Shown here piece by piece: positions 19,351 to 30,800 of a DNA stretch of 64,000 nt (within the stretch, counting starts at the first letter, position 1; every line of letters begins with the position of its first letter). The position numbers and the translations under genes were made by a program. The DNA is from Leuctra nigra. Its lineage: Eukaryota > Arthropoda > Insecta > Plecoptera > Leuctridae. Location of the stretch: assembly GCA_934045905.1 (NCBI GenBank), contig OW203771.1, positions 5,084,001 through 5,148,000 on the forward strand, in the 5' to 3' direction. The notes beneath the pieces were generated by a model that was given only the letters and a program-made list of their open reading frames with translations, did not search any database and was not told where the DNA came from.

Positions 19351-21333
19351 TAAGTACTCATTCAAGTTTTCTTCACGTTATCAGATTTTTTTCAAGGGAT
19401 GATTATTTTTTCTATGCAAAGAACGTGTAGTTTTTTTTTAGTTGCATCATGAAATGATAACCCCATAAAAAAACACTTCGTGTAAAAATACCAACCAAGT
19501 CTCTTGTACTAAAAAAAATATATGAAATCTAAAAATTCTGCACTGAAAAGTAGTGATATCAAAAAATTTGCCAAGTCAAAACTTTATTTGAAAATCAAAA
19601 AATACTTGGCGCATCGTGTATATTAATAGCTTAGAAGTATAGGCCAGATATAAAATACATAAAATATACAAACATATAGTATACCTAAAATGCCCTAAAA
19701 AATCGATGCGCCAAGTATTTTTTGATTTTCAAATAAAGTTTTGACTTGGCAAATTTTTTGATATCATTACTTTTCAGTGCAGAATTTTTAGATTTCATAT
19801 ATTTTTTTTAGTACAAGAGACTTGGCTGGTATTTTTACACGAAGTGTTTTTTTATGGGGATATCACTCCTTTTTTTAGTTTATTCTAACAACTTGTGACA
19901 CATATGAAATGAACAATTACTAAATTCTTTAAAAAAATCATCACCCTTTACAATTTGGTAACCACTAATGAATAGCAGTTTATGGTCCTAAATAATTGCT
20001 TTAAATGATCTTTCACGAAGAATAGCAAAGGTTTTATTCCAATCAGTCAACCCAGTTCCGAGATATGGCAACACTTCGGTTTTCAAAATGGCTGCTGAAC
20101 TTTCTGCAATGCCACATAGTATTTATTTCTATAAATGATGTGTATCATTTTAAGCTTTCTTAATATGTATTTATTGTATAGGAGGGAATTATAGTAATTT
20201 ATAAATTTGAATGACGTCATTTCCGGTCTCATAAATAGGAAAATTCTATTTGTACTGTTCATATTCCATAGAGATGGCCTTCCGAATCGTTTGGCGCTAG
20301 TTTCACACCGATTTGTCTACCAGTTTTTAAAATATGACGTTACTTCCGGTTTAAAAATGGCGGCTGAAATCTCTGACCCCTTGAAGTATATTTTAAACAT
20401 GATAACAATTTTATAAGCTGTCTCAAATAGTATATTTATTGCATCAAAATAAAAATTTGTGAGTTTGTTAAAATGTGTGACGTCATTTCCGGTTTAGGTA
20501 TGGGAAACTGCAAATATTATTGATGATAATACATAAAGTTGACCGTCTAAATTGTTTTGCGCTGGTTTCGTTGAAATCTACTTAGCCGTTATTGAGATAT
20601 GATGTCACTTCCGGTTTCAAAATGACGGCTTCCGGTTGGTTTTATAACAAGTCACATGAGACGTCAAAAGTACATACGTTACATAGGTAAATATCAAAAT
20701 AATCGGTTAAACCTTTGTTGCAAAAAAGCCAATCGATGTATTTCAAATTTCATTACGTCATTTCCGGTTTCTTTAACATAATGTTCAGTCTTTTGCTACT
20801 TATCATGCATATAGATGACCGTCTGAATCGTTTGGCGCAATTTTCGTTCCAATCGGTCCAGCCGTTGACGAGATATGACGTCACTTCCGGTTTCAAAATG
20901 GCGGCACAAAAAATGCATGGGGTGAAGGTTAAATCAGACGCCAAAAGTGCACACGTGGTAAAAATGTGGGATCAATCGGTTCAGCCGTTTAGGCTGTGGC
21001 CTGTTTACCGGATTTGAATTCCAGGAGACTACTACTACTACTACTACTACTACTGAGATTATTATTATTATTATTACTAGGAAAACGCTCAGTGTAACGC
21101 GTTGATGAGCGAGCACGGGTACGTGCAAATTCTCGAACCGGAAATGCGTACACAACGCACAGAAATCAATCGCTGGCAGTGGGGCACATGTTGTTACGGG
21201 GCTTTGCTCTATTCCCACTGCCAGTAAACGCATGTATAATAATATGTATCCTGTGTATATGTGTTATATATGTGTTTTAAAATAAATAATAATAATAATA
21301 AATAATATACAACCATATTGAATTGATTATGAT

Positions 21334-21752
21334 CAGTGCTCGAAGTAGGAATTAAATAGTGGCGGTATGGTAACATAAGAATACCACGTGCGGGGGGGGG
21401 GGGGGGGGGGGGGGGTACGATATTAGATGAGGGTCCAGATTCCAGAATTACACTGACAACCATTGTCATGTCATTAGTTAGATTAGTCTTTTACCTTGAT
21501 GAAACAACTAAATTAAATAATGAATTTTACTTTATCTTGTAGTGGATGTTCATAGTTCATAGTTATGCTTGAAATATGCAGTCAAAAGATAACCATGAAA
21601 TACGAGTAAATTAGAATCTAAAATTACGTAAATTTCCAAGAATATCTGATTTTAAGCATTCCGTTTTTTCTGAGAAGTAACGATATGAAATCAAATGTGT
21701 AAAGAAGTACCGGTATATCATACCGTCCCATACCGGCCTTCTTCGAGCACTG
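21334..21752. mobile_element. 419-bp hAT-type MITE with 8-bp target duplication
   Basis: Ends are CAGTGCTCGAAG and CTTCGAGCACTG. ATTATGAT is duplicated on both sides (21326-21333, 21753-21760), and the sister F2 copy near 29100 has the single, empty ATTATGAT. It includes a run of about 22 G. Confidence 0.92.
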
Positions 21753-21990
21753 ATTATGATATCAACTTAAAAGTAGGTATATGCTTTTCATCGAAACTTT
21801 AAAATAGCATCTAAGCACCTGGATCATAAAGAAAATCAGAATCAATTCAATTGGCACTGGAAAACATTAATTTCGATACATCATTACTGACAGATATTAA
21901 AAATGTCAATAAGTTCATACGTTCTTAACTGATTGGGATGAAATTTTGTAAAATAAGAGACAATATTGGTCTTAATGATCATGATTCAAG

Positions 21991-23199
21991 ATGGCGGGCG
22001 AGCAGGCGGACGTGCTCACGTCGGGCTCAGGCATTTTAGTCAATTTAAAGTGCAAAAAGTGCAATAGAAAAGTCGTGAATGGAGTGAAATGTGTAATATG
22101 TGAAGCCATGGTTCACAATAACTGTGCCACATCGGAGTGTAATCAAACATGTGAAATCAGCAAGCTTCAACAACATTGGACGTGCAGTGCCTGTCTACAC
22201 CCGGACGTAAACAACGAAGGGGGCGGTGGCGGCGACTCGGCGACAAGCGATTTTTTGAAGGTTGGTCTAGCACTTAACGTACAGGAGGAGAACGCAATGC
22301 TCAAAAGAGAAAACGGTATCCTTCAAAGGCTAGTAAGAAGCTTAGAAGCTGAGAACAAACTCCAAGCAGAACAAATTATGTTGATGGATAAGCATAGTAA
22401 AGGCCCTCCCTCATCAAGTCAGCTAAACGAGCAAACACCTAATTCTTATGCCATGGCTCTAAAATTTAATAAGAAAGAAGTTATTAGTATCACACCCAAA
22501 AACGGCAAAGATAACGACAACACGAAGTTAGTTATCACGAAAAGTATCAATCCAGCCAAACTTCCAGTAGGAGTGTTTAGCATGCAACATAACAAGGAAG
22601 GGACCGTTCTCATCACATGTCCAGAATCATCAGCCGCCGCATTAGTCAAAGAGGTCGAACTAGTCCTAGGCGATAAATACACGGCAGAAATTAAACCAAA
22701 ATTGAATCCTAGACTGCGAATATCAAACATACAACTTGAGCAAACTAACGAAGAAGTAGAAGAATTTCTTAACTCGATAATTATCCAAAATTGCTTGAAC
22801 AAATCAGCCCCTGCGTTTGCCATGAAAATTGTTACGGTTCTCAAGCATAAAACCAGTTCATCAGTCGTCATCGAAGTTGATGCTCACACGCGTACTCTGT
22901 TATTGAGAGAAGGTCAAATAAATATTGGCTGGCGACGGTACAAGATCTGCGACCACCTCAATATTATTCAATGCTACAAATGCGCTGGCTACAATCACAT
23001 AGTGAAAGTTTGCGAGAGAAATAAAGTCTGTTTATATTGTTCGGGTAATCATGAGGAAAAATCATGCAACTCCAAGTTTTACAAGTGCATAAACTGTGAT
23101 AGATCAGGTGCAAATCCCAATCATGATGCAAGAGACAACATCTGTCCGACTAAACAGAAATGGACTTCTATTCTGAAGAGCAGGATAGCTTATGAATAG
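21991..23199 (+). CDS. LINE ORF1: PHD-like zinc finger, coiled coil and zinc knuckles (402 aa)
   Basis: A nucleic-acid-binding ORF1 protein. Residues about 18-72 form a PHD-like Cys/His cluster (CKKCNRK ... CVICEAMVHNNC ... HWTCSAC). Residues about 90-132 look coiled-coil (ENAMLKRENGILQRLVRSLE). The middle could hold an RRM-like fold. The C-terminal part has CCHC-type knuckles (CYKCAGYNHIVKVC, CLYCSGNHEEKSC). ORF1 proteins coat the element RNA and help deliver it to the target. PHD plus CCHC is known from CR1/L2 and some Jockey lineages; which lineage this is needs a phylogeny. ORF2 follows after an 81-nt gap. Confidence 0.9.
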   Translation: MAGEQADVLTSGSGILVNLKCKKCNRKVVNGVKCVICEAMVHNNCATSECNQTCEISKLQQHWTCSACLHPDVNNEGGGGGDSATSDFLKVGLALNVQEENAMLKRENGILQRLVRSLEAENKLQAEQIMLMDKHSKGPPSSSQLNEQTPNSYAMALKFNKKEVISITPKNGKDNDNTKLVITKSINPAKLPVGVFSMQHNKEGTVLITCPESSAAALVKEVELVLGDKYTAEIKPKLNPRLRISNIQLEQTNEEVEEFLNSIIIQNCLNKSAPAFAMKIVTVLKHKTSSSVVIEVDAHTRTLLLREGQINIGWRRYKICDHLNIIQCYKCAGYNHIVKVCERNKVCLYCSGNHEEKSCNSKFYKCINCDRSGANPNHDARDNICPTKQKWTSILKSRIAYE

Positions 23200-23280
23200 C
23201 AATTAATACCCCCCTCAGACACGACCAACATCACTAAGCCTCATCACAACATCGAACCTCGTATTAAATATCCTAGTAAC

Positions 23281-26277
23281 ATGCCTCACACTCGTCAGCG
23301 GTACTGTCCAAAATTCCTCCCGGACAAAGGCAAGAATGATACCAAGACAAACAAGACAACTTGGCATACGAAGACTCCTGCGGAATCAGTAGGTTGTTTG
23401 TTAAGTATAAACATTAGAAGTCTAAGAAACAAGATAGACGACTTAGAACTTATCCTGGACTCCCACTCACCGGACGTAGTCTGTTTGACAGAACACTGGC
23501 TTCGAGAGTTTGAAATTGAGGCTACGAAGTTCATGAACTACAACATCATAAGCAGCTTCTGTAGAGATACACGCATCGGGGGCGGTACAGCAATATTATT
23601 GAAATCATCAATTGATAATGTAAATAGCTCAGCACTAATGATCGACCTTGAATGTGTTGAAAAGGACTTCGAATGCACCACATTGGAGTGGAAAAATGGT
23701 AAACTAGGATTAATAATCGTTATTTCTGTATACCGATCACCAGATGGCAAACTTGAGTATTTCTTTAGCAAACTCGAAAAACTACTGGAAGATCTTTGGC
23801 GACTCTACGGGCATAACGAGAGAATAGTCATAGTTGGGGATTTTAACATTGACATGCTATCTAATAGCACTGCAAGACGCAATATTATGGACATTATGAA
23901 TTCATTTGGAATGGTTCCGTCGATTACAGTTCCTACAAGGATCACCGCTTCATCATCTACTTCAATTGACTGCGTTTTCACTAACTTTCATGACTTCATA
24001 TTCAATTGCCACACGCTAGACCTCGGCTTATCGGACCACGACGGCTTGAAAATAGAATTCACCACGGCCTTGAGAAGTGACAATCAGTGTGTAATGTCCA
24101 AGCGAGTATTTTCAAAGTGTCAAATTGAATATTTCAACTCGCTACTTCATAACATAACTTGGGAGAATATCTTTGCATCTACAACAGTTGACGAGAAGTT
24201 TGATGCATTTCATTCTACCTTCATGTATCACTTCAATCTTGCATTCCCTCTGCGCACTATTAAAGTAAGAAGTTCTAACGGCGATAAAGGCTGGGTTACA
24301 CAAGCGATTCGTGAATCAGCGGAGACATTGCGCCATCTATACTCGGAGCTTCGAGTCAGCGGCCAAAATATTACGTTACGAAAGGAACACAATTCATTTC
24401 GCAAGGCCCACAAAAACTTAATAAAAACTGCTAAAATGAAATACAACGATGAACGTATTGCTAGAGCGCCTAACAAAGCATCTATTATGTGGAACATCAT
24501 AAAGGGGCCTAGCAGAAATGTCCCTGCACCGCAGCTATCACTAGAAGACAATCAAGGTTTGATGCAAAACGCACCGTCAGCTTGTGCAAACATTCTAAAC
24601 AAACATTTTTGTGAAACTGTACCTGACCTACTGCTAAAACAAAATTGGGGACAAAACGCAGCACATGGTAATCCTACTGCTACACCAGGCGGTGTATCTA
24701 ATCAGGGTGTAATCTTTCTCAAGCCCGTAAACTTATCTGAAATAATGGATATAATTTCTTCAAAATGTTCCAAGATGTCAGCTGGCTACGACGGTGTACC
24801 TAGTCGCCTTCTCAAGTCATGTGCCCCTCTAATCTGTGTGCCCTTAGCCGAGATAATCAATGCTTCACTCTCTCAAGGAACATTTCCCAGAGGTTTAAAA
24901 ACAGCCAAGATTGTGCCAGTATTCAAGAAGGGCAGCAAATGTAAGCCAGAAAACTACAGACCAATTGCGCTTTTATCGTCGTTCTCTAAGATCTTCGAAG
25001 TTGTCATGCACAATCGTATCTTGGACTTCCTGGAGAAATATAAACTTCTCTCCAGGATGCAATATGGATTTCAAAAGGGCAAATCCACCATCCTTGCTAT
25101 AGATAGTTTCCTAAACCAGGTATACAAGGCTCTTGATAATAAATTGCCAGCCATTGGCATTTACTATGACATGTCCAAGGCGTTTGACAGCCTCGATCAT
25201 GCACTTCTACTGAGATCTCTGATGGGCCTTAACATTAGGGGCTTAGCACTTAGTTGGATAGAATCATTCTTATCTGACCGTTGTCAATATGTGTCAATCC
25301 ACGACAAAGCAAGTAGTACATATTCAAATTCCGAGTCAAGAGATACTCACATAGGAGTACCGCAAGGCACTGTCCTGGGCCCGCTCCTCTACATCCTTTA
25401 TGTAAACGGTCTGCCTGAGGCCTTAGGCCCGGGCACTGTTGCAAGCTTTGCAGATGACACGAGTCACCTCGTTACAGGCAAGAATCGGGAAGAGCTCGTC
25501 CAGATAGCAAATATCGCCGTCCAAAACATGGCTCATTGGTGCAAGTCAGCCAAACTCATCCTAAATGGAAGCAAAACTACATTTCTACAGTTCCGAACAA
25601 GACAGCGGCACATCGACTCAAGCCCGTTAATAAAACTTGGCAGCAAGACACTAGCGGAGAGCGAGAGCACTAAATTCCTAGGCATCACTATAAGCAATAC
25701 ACTTGACTGGACTGGGCATGTTGACGTCATCGCTAAGAAGATGGCCTCATCCATTTATCTCTTACGGAATCTTGTTAACCAGACCAGCCTATCGGTCCGT
25801 AGGGTAGCCTATTTCGCAAATGTTGAGTCCCATCTTAGCTATGGAGTGTGTTTTTGGGGATATGCACCTCCAGCCAAAAGGCTATTTATATTACAAAAAA
25901 AGGCCATAAGAATAATGATAGGAGCCTCGTATGGTGCAACGTGCAAGCCACTATTTATAAAATTAGAGATTTTAACCTTCCCTTGTCTTTATTTGTTCCA
26001 TACCATCATGTTAACCAGAACCACACTTGACAACAAACCGACCAACTCCCATGTACATGCCCATGCCACACGCACTCATGATGACATCCATATAGAGGCA
26101 CATGCACTAGCCCTGTATGGTAACAGCCATAATTATGCAGGCGCAAAATTTTATAACAGATTACCGAAAATTTTAAAGGAAGAAAAATGCGACAAACTGT
26201 TCAAATATAGACTTAGAAAGATTTTAATTGATAAATGTTTTTATTCAGTTACAGAATTTCTCGAGTATTTCGGCTGA
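23281..26277 (+). CDS. LINE ORF2: apurinic-type endonuclease and reverse transcriptase (998 aa)
   Basis: Residues about 38-260 are an exonuclease-endonuclease-phosphatase domain (SINIRSLRNKIDDLE, LTEHWL, VGDFNIDM, SDHDGLKIEF) that nicks the target. Residues about 530-800 are the reverse transcriptase (YRPIALLSSFSKIFE, YGFQKGKSTILAID, YYDMSKAFDSLDH, GVPQGTVLGPLLYILYVN). The catalytic FADD is at residues 723-726. There is no RNase H domain. Length and order fit CR1/Jockey ORF2. All catalytic motifs look intact. Confidence 0.95.
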   Translation: MPHTRQRYCPKFLPDKGKNDTKTNKTTWHTKTPAESVGCLLSINIRSLRNKIDDLELILDSHSPDVVCLTEHWLREFEIEATKFMNYNIISSFCRDTRIGGGTAILLKSSIDNVNSSALMIDLECVEKDFECTTLEWKNGKLGLIIVISVYRSPDGKLEYFFSKLEKLLEDLWRLYGHNERIVIVGDFNIDMLSNSTARRNIMDIMNSFGMVPSITVPTRITASSSTSIDCVFTNFHDFIFNCHTLDLGLSDHDGLKIEFTTALRSDNQCVMSKRVFSKCQIEYFNSLLHNITWENIFASTTVDEKFDAFHSTFMYHFNLAFPLRTIKVRSSNGDKGWVTQAIRESAETLRHLYSELRVSGQNITLRKEHNSFRKAHKNLIKTAKMKYNDERIARAPNKASIMWNIIKGPSRNVPAPQLSLEDNQGLMQNAPSACANILNKHFCETVPDLLLKQNWGQNAAHGNPTATPGGVSNQGVIFLKPVNLSEIMDIISSKCSKMSAGYDGVPSRLLKSCAPLICVPLAEIINASLSQGTFPRGLKTAKIVPVFKKGSKCKPENYRPIALLSSFSKIFEVVMHNRILDFLEKYKLLSRMQYGFQKGKSTILAIDSFLNQVYKALDNKLPAIGIYYDMSKAFDSLDHALLLRSLMGLNIRGLALSWIESFLSDRCQYVSIHDKASSTYSNSESRDTHIGVPQGTVLGPLLYILYVNGLPEALGPGTVASFADDTSHLVTGKNREELVQIANIAVQNMAHWCKSAKLILNGSKTTFLQFRTRQRHIDSSPLIKLGSKTLAESESTKFLGITISNTLDWTGHVDVIAKKMASSIYLLRNLVNQTSLSVRRVAYFANVESHLSYGVCFWGYAPPAKRLFILQKKAIRIMIGASYGATCKPLFIKLEILTFPCLYLFHTIMLTRTTLDNKPTNSHVHAHATRTHDDIHIEAHALALYGNSHNYAGAKFYNRLPKILKEEKCDKLFKYRLRKILIDKCFYSVTEFLEYFG

Positions 26278-26500
26278 TGAATCGTTTTATTTACTACATG
26301 CCATTGTGTATCATTATTTTATATTTCTACATTGTTACCCTCACTTACCTGATTTGACTATGTATAGTTACTATGTACCTATTATTACTATGTATTATTT
26401 ATATTATTATTATGTATATTAATGTATTATCTTGACTTGTTCTATAGCATTGTTTGTTAAATGGAATAAAATACATTTGATTTGATTTGATTTGATTTGA

Positions 26501-27161
26501 TGCAAAATATGAGTTTGATCAGAATTATCGAAGACCGTTTTCATTTTTCAGCCTATCAGGAGATATTTATTTAAATTTTAACCAATGAATGGATTTCAAA
26601 AAAAATTATGGTGTGCAAACAGAGAAGGTTGGTTTTACATGTGTGCAAAATTTCAGCTCGATCAAAGAAAAACTCTGACCTGTATAGCCAAAATATGATT
26701 TTGATCAGATTTATCGAAGACCAGGTTCATTTTTTAACCTACCATCAGGAGATGTTTATTTAAATTTTAGCCAATTAATAAATTTCAAAAAAATTTGGGG
26801 TCTGCAAACAGAAAAGTTTGTCTCTACATGTGTGCAAATTTTCAGCTCGATCGAGGAAAAACTCTAGACATGTATAGCCAAAATATGAGTTTGATCAGAT
26901 TTGTCGAAGACCATTTTCACTGTTCAACCTATCAGGAGATGTTTATTTAAATTTTAACCAATCAGTAGATATCAAAAAAATTAGGGTCTGCAACGCCCAG
27001 AGAATGTCCAAACACGTGTGCAAAATTTCAGCTCGATCGAAGAAAAACTCTGACCTGTATATCGTCAGTAACAGAAAAAAACAAAAACAAAAAAAAAAAA
27101 AAAAAAAAACAGAGGTCCGTGCCAAATGAGCCAAAAGGAGACGCTCGCTTCGCTCGCTCAA
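26501..27161 (-). repeat. about 180-bp tandem repeats in the F2 5' region
   Basis: Three successive units share AAAATATGAGTTTGATCAGA, TTTCAGCTCGATC and AAACTCTGACCTGTAT. The sister copy at 28418 has fewer units. Confidence 0.8.
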
Positions 27162-27434
27162 TTATGAAAACCGCCCTAAAACACTGTTTTCACGGCCCTC
27201 TAGCGCGCAAAGGGCGTAACCTATTGTTCCCAAATTTGGTATATGTTGTAGGGTGGGCCATAGCTCGAAATTAAGATATATCGCAACAATGTGAGATTTT
27301 CCAATTTTAAGATCCAGTAGGCCGAAAATGCCACTTTGATGCTTACAGTAAAAGTGGGTTTGCTCCAGCCTTTTTAAATGAGTGTGTGCGCGCGCCGTAC
27401 GACTTGGCTGGCGTGGAGCGACCGCTCCACTAGA

Positions 27435-27876
27435 TTTAATATGTTCATAAAAACAAGCCCCGCTATGTTTTTTAAATTTAATTTATCACATCATTTAATT
27501 TAATTACCCTACATACTGTGAAAATGTCCCACTAGCCCGACAAGGTGTCACCGACCCGCTAGTCACTTATGCTCGCTACAGGGCCTCATGACGTCACTCC
27601 CCTAGCGGCCCCCATCCAGTCAGCTGTTCATATAAACAAGGTTATATAACGTGTTGTTATCTCCATTGACCTTGCTTATGGCTAGAAAGTCACATGTGGC
27701 AACAGTGTGTTGATAATCCTCGTTGAGTTGATTGATAATGTAATCAGTGGATCTTATGTCAAGTAAATAACTGCAGTTAGGTACGAAGTAGTTGAATTGT
27801 TTGAAGAAGTGAAGACAGATCAGCTGTCGTTAGAAGCAAACTCATTGTGAACATTGTCAACAACAATTCTCTCAAC
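27435..27876 (+). promoter_or_regulatory. upstream region and leader of the N-acetylneuraminate lyase gene
   Basis: Non-repetitive sequence between the transposon nest and the start codon. AT-rich TATA-like words (CATATAAACAAGG, TTATATAACG) occur at 27630-27655, about 220 bp before the ATG. The transcription start is inferred, not shown. Confidence 0.35.
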
Positions 27877-27879
27877 ATG
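27877..27879 (+). CDS. NPL: NPL coding exon 1 (initiator codon only)
   Basis: CAACATG|GTAAGT: the first exon ends with the ATG itself. Exon 2 starts in phase 0 with the family's N-terminal residues and has no earlier ATG of its own, which supports this start. Confidence 0.75.
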
Positions 27880-30800
27880 GTAAGTTGAAACCTACTGTAC
27901 AGTTCTCCTACAAATACACAGTCTCGTAATAAGAGACAATTCGTATTTTTACAAACTTTAAACAACACATAAGTTGAAGAAAATTGTTTTCTAACTGTGT
28001 TTCAAGATCTTTTCTTCTTCGTTGTTTGGAGAATACCGGTAAATGAGTTTGACTTCGGGTTAGTTCGTGATGTTTCGTGACTACTCGTATCAAGCAAAGG
28101 CGGTAATAATTTGAAATCTATATTTGGAACACTGTCCGCCAATCATAATTATTTGGAAGTAACGTTCCAAATAGATGGGAATGATAATAAAGCATGACAA
28201 GATTACGGTTAACCATAGAAAAATGTCAGAAAATTATGAAAAATGACAAGACGACGTAAATATATTTTATGGCATGACAGTTACCAATGCCATGTCTATG
28301 TATAAAAGAGTTACAAGACTGATTTTGGGTTTAATCCACGTCGAAGAAAAAGGTCAATCAGGCACAAACAGTTGGTGATTCTTATAAATTCAAGAATAAT
28401 TATACGAACTAACCTTATTGAGCGAGCGAAGCGAGCGTCTCCTTTTGGCTCTTTTGGCACGGACCTCTGTTTTTTTTTTTTTTTTTTTTTTCCGTTTACT
28501 GACGCTATACAGGAAAGAGTTTTTCTTCGATCGAGCTGAAATTTTGCACACATGTGGAGACAACCTTTTCTGTTTGCTGACCCCTAATTTTTTTGAAAAA
28601 AATTGATTGGTTAAAATTTAAATAAACATCTCCTGATGGTAGGTTGAAAAATGAAACTGGTCTTCGATAAATCTGATCAAACTCATTTTTTGGCTATACA
28701 GGTCAGAGTTTTTCTTTGATCGAGCTGAAATGTTGTACACATGTAAAACCAACCTTCTCTGTTTGCATACGATAATTTTTTTTAAATCCATTCATTGATT
28801 AAAATTTAAATAAATATCTCCTGATAGGCTGAAAAATGAAAACGGTCTTCGATAATTCTGATCAAACTCATATTTTGCATGATCATTAAGACCAATATTG
28901 TCTCTTATTTTACAAAATTTCATCCCAATCAGTTAAGAACGTATGAAGTTATTTATATTTTTAATATATGTCAGTAATGAAGTATCGAAATGAATGTTTT
29001 CCAGTGCCAATTGAAAATTGATTCTGATTTGCTTTATGAACCAGGTGCTTAGATGCTATTTTAAAGTTTCGATGAAAAGCATACACTTTTAAGTTGATAT
29101 CATAATCAATTCAATATGGATGTATATGTTTTCTGTGCGTTGTGTACGCATTTCCGGTTCGAGAATTTGCACGTACCCGTGCTTGCTCATCAACGCGTTA
29201 CACTGAGCGTTTTCCTAGTATCAAATTCCGATTTTAAAACATCTAATTAATCACATATGTACCTTCCACGAAAAATAGTTTCCCGTCACAAAATTATAAT
29301 AATTGGGAAACCAGAGTACCCTGTGCTAAATTCTTATTATCTCGCCGCTAGCGAATTTATTTCGTCGTAATGCTATTTTAATGTCAGTGAAATGAACTCG
29401 GTCGAAACTAGATCAAGGAAATCGAACCCCGCACCTCCGGAGTAAAAGTCCCATGATTTTCACTAAGTATTGAGCAATGACAAGAAGACCATTGTTAAGA
29501 ATCACGATGTGAAAAACATGTTTTCTAGGAATGTTTTTTTTCAGAAATTATCGTTCGAAGGGTTGATGGCGCCCATTTTGACTCCATTCGCAGACGACAG
29601 GTGAGATACAAACACACGGACTTAAGGTGATACTAGCGCTCGGCCGTTTTAGAAAATTGAGAGAGAAAAATTGTTTTATAAGTGAGTGTAACTTTTACAG
29701 GATGTTCACATGATCAGTCTGATTGTATATTAGTAGCCCTTTTTAATTTTTGCTTATTGCATCGTTAATTAGGCACCGGTTTTACAACAAAAACGCGCAA
29801 AACGATGAAATTTGCGATACGATTGGAGACCAAACCCGTGAACTAATTGATCTCAAATTTTAATCATGATTAGATGAAAGACAAACTTAGGGTTATCCCT
29901 TGGCACATTTTTGAAATTTAATTTTATACGGCGCCCAGGGAGACGAGAAAATAGCTAATTTTTCACCAAAAATCCACTAACTATTACTAATTAACGAAAC
30001 AAAAAATTAAAAATGTACCAAGGGACAACCCTAAGTTTGTCTTTTATCTAATCACGATTAAAATTTCAAATAATTTGGTCTACCCGTTTCGTCTCCAATC
30101 GTATCGCAAAAAGTGTCTACAAAAAGCAGCAAAATCGCCCGCGCTTGCAGCACCTTAAGGGTATTTTCCAGTTAGGGTATGACACTTAAGGGTAATGCAC
30201 ATTTTCGTTTTATAAGAATTAAATGTATGAAATGTATGAAAATAACTTGTCTTGTCATGATTTAGTTAAGTGCACGTTGTAATCTAATTCATATCAAGAT
30301 TATTATCAATATTCAAGTGTATTGCTCTTTCATTTAAAATGAAGTACACTTTTTGATTTATCCTTCTGTTCTAAATTTCTTGAAGAATGTCCGATAAGGT
30401 TTTTAATGGGAAGGATCAGCGTCTTGCTTTGCCATTTTCAGAAGTCTCATTGAAGATTGACTCCTACTTGTTTCTTCAGCACGTACGGACGGTACACTTG
30501 TTTTGTTGTAAATAATGGCTTAAAAATTGTATTTAAATGTTGTATACGTTGGAGCGTCTGACACTTCAAATTTCATTAATATTAAATATGAATTTCTATC
30601 AATATTAAAATACACTTTCTTGTACACTTTTTTAATGAAAAATTATTATTGTTCGATTTTCTAAAATTGTATTAATTTTATTTCAATCTATTGCTATCAA
30701 TAATTCAAAAGCTTGTCCGTGTCACTACCATAGTTTTTTTGTGTTAAAGTTGAGTTCTGTTTGACCGTACCTATATTAAAAGATATATATCTAATTTTAA

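Larger units (their letters stand above)
21984..26500 (+). mobile_element. intact non-LTR retrotransposon (CR1/Jockey group)
   Basis: Two open frames and a tail of five TTTGA repeats after an AATAAA at 26465. The empty site in the sister F2 copy (GATCATGCAAAATATG at 28872) places the 5' junction only about 7 nt before the ORF1 start. Both frames are uninterrupted, so the copy is young and may be competent. Confidence 0.9.
21077..27161 (-). mobile_element. Helitron-like element F2 inside F1 copy C, itself interrupted
   Basis: Minus-strand F2: 5' TTGAGCGAGCGAAGCGAGCG at 27161, 3' CTAG at 21077-21080, next to host A/T inside F1. It is the sister of the uninterrupted copy at 28418-29218. That comparison shows a hAT MITE (21334-21752) and a LINE (21984-26500) inside it. 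The 5' part (26510-27060) has three internal tandem repeats of about 180 bp. Confidence 0.75.
19461..27434 (-). mobile_element. Helitron-like element F1, copy C, split by nested insertions
   Basis: Minus-strand copy. Its 5' end TCTAGTGGAGCGG is at 27434 and its 3' end ATGGGG at 19461. Sequences 27162-27434 and 19461-21076 are collinear with copy B and rejoin at CATAA|TAATAAT, where F2 is inserted. The 3' hairpin is present (arms 19461-19618 and 19704-19859). The host flanks are A and T with no duplication. Confidence 0.72.

Noticed and set aside
21393..21414. Poly-G run as a G-quadruplex regulatory site
   Set aside because: It is a simple homopolymer inside a MITE and could be partly a sequencing artefact; nothing ties it to a gene.
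26943..28606. [20 protein letters not shown] small frames near F2 starts
   Set aside because: They recur at every F2 5' end (GAGCGAGCGAAGCGAGCG) and are accidental translations of a non-coding transposon terminus.
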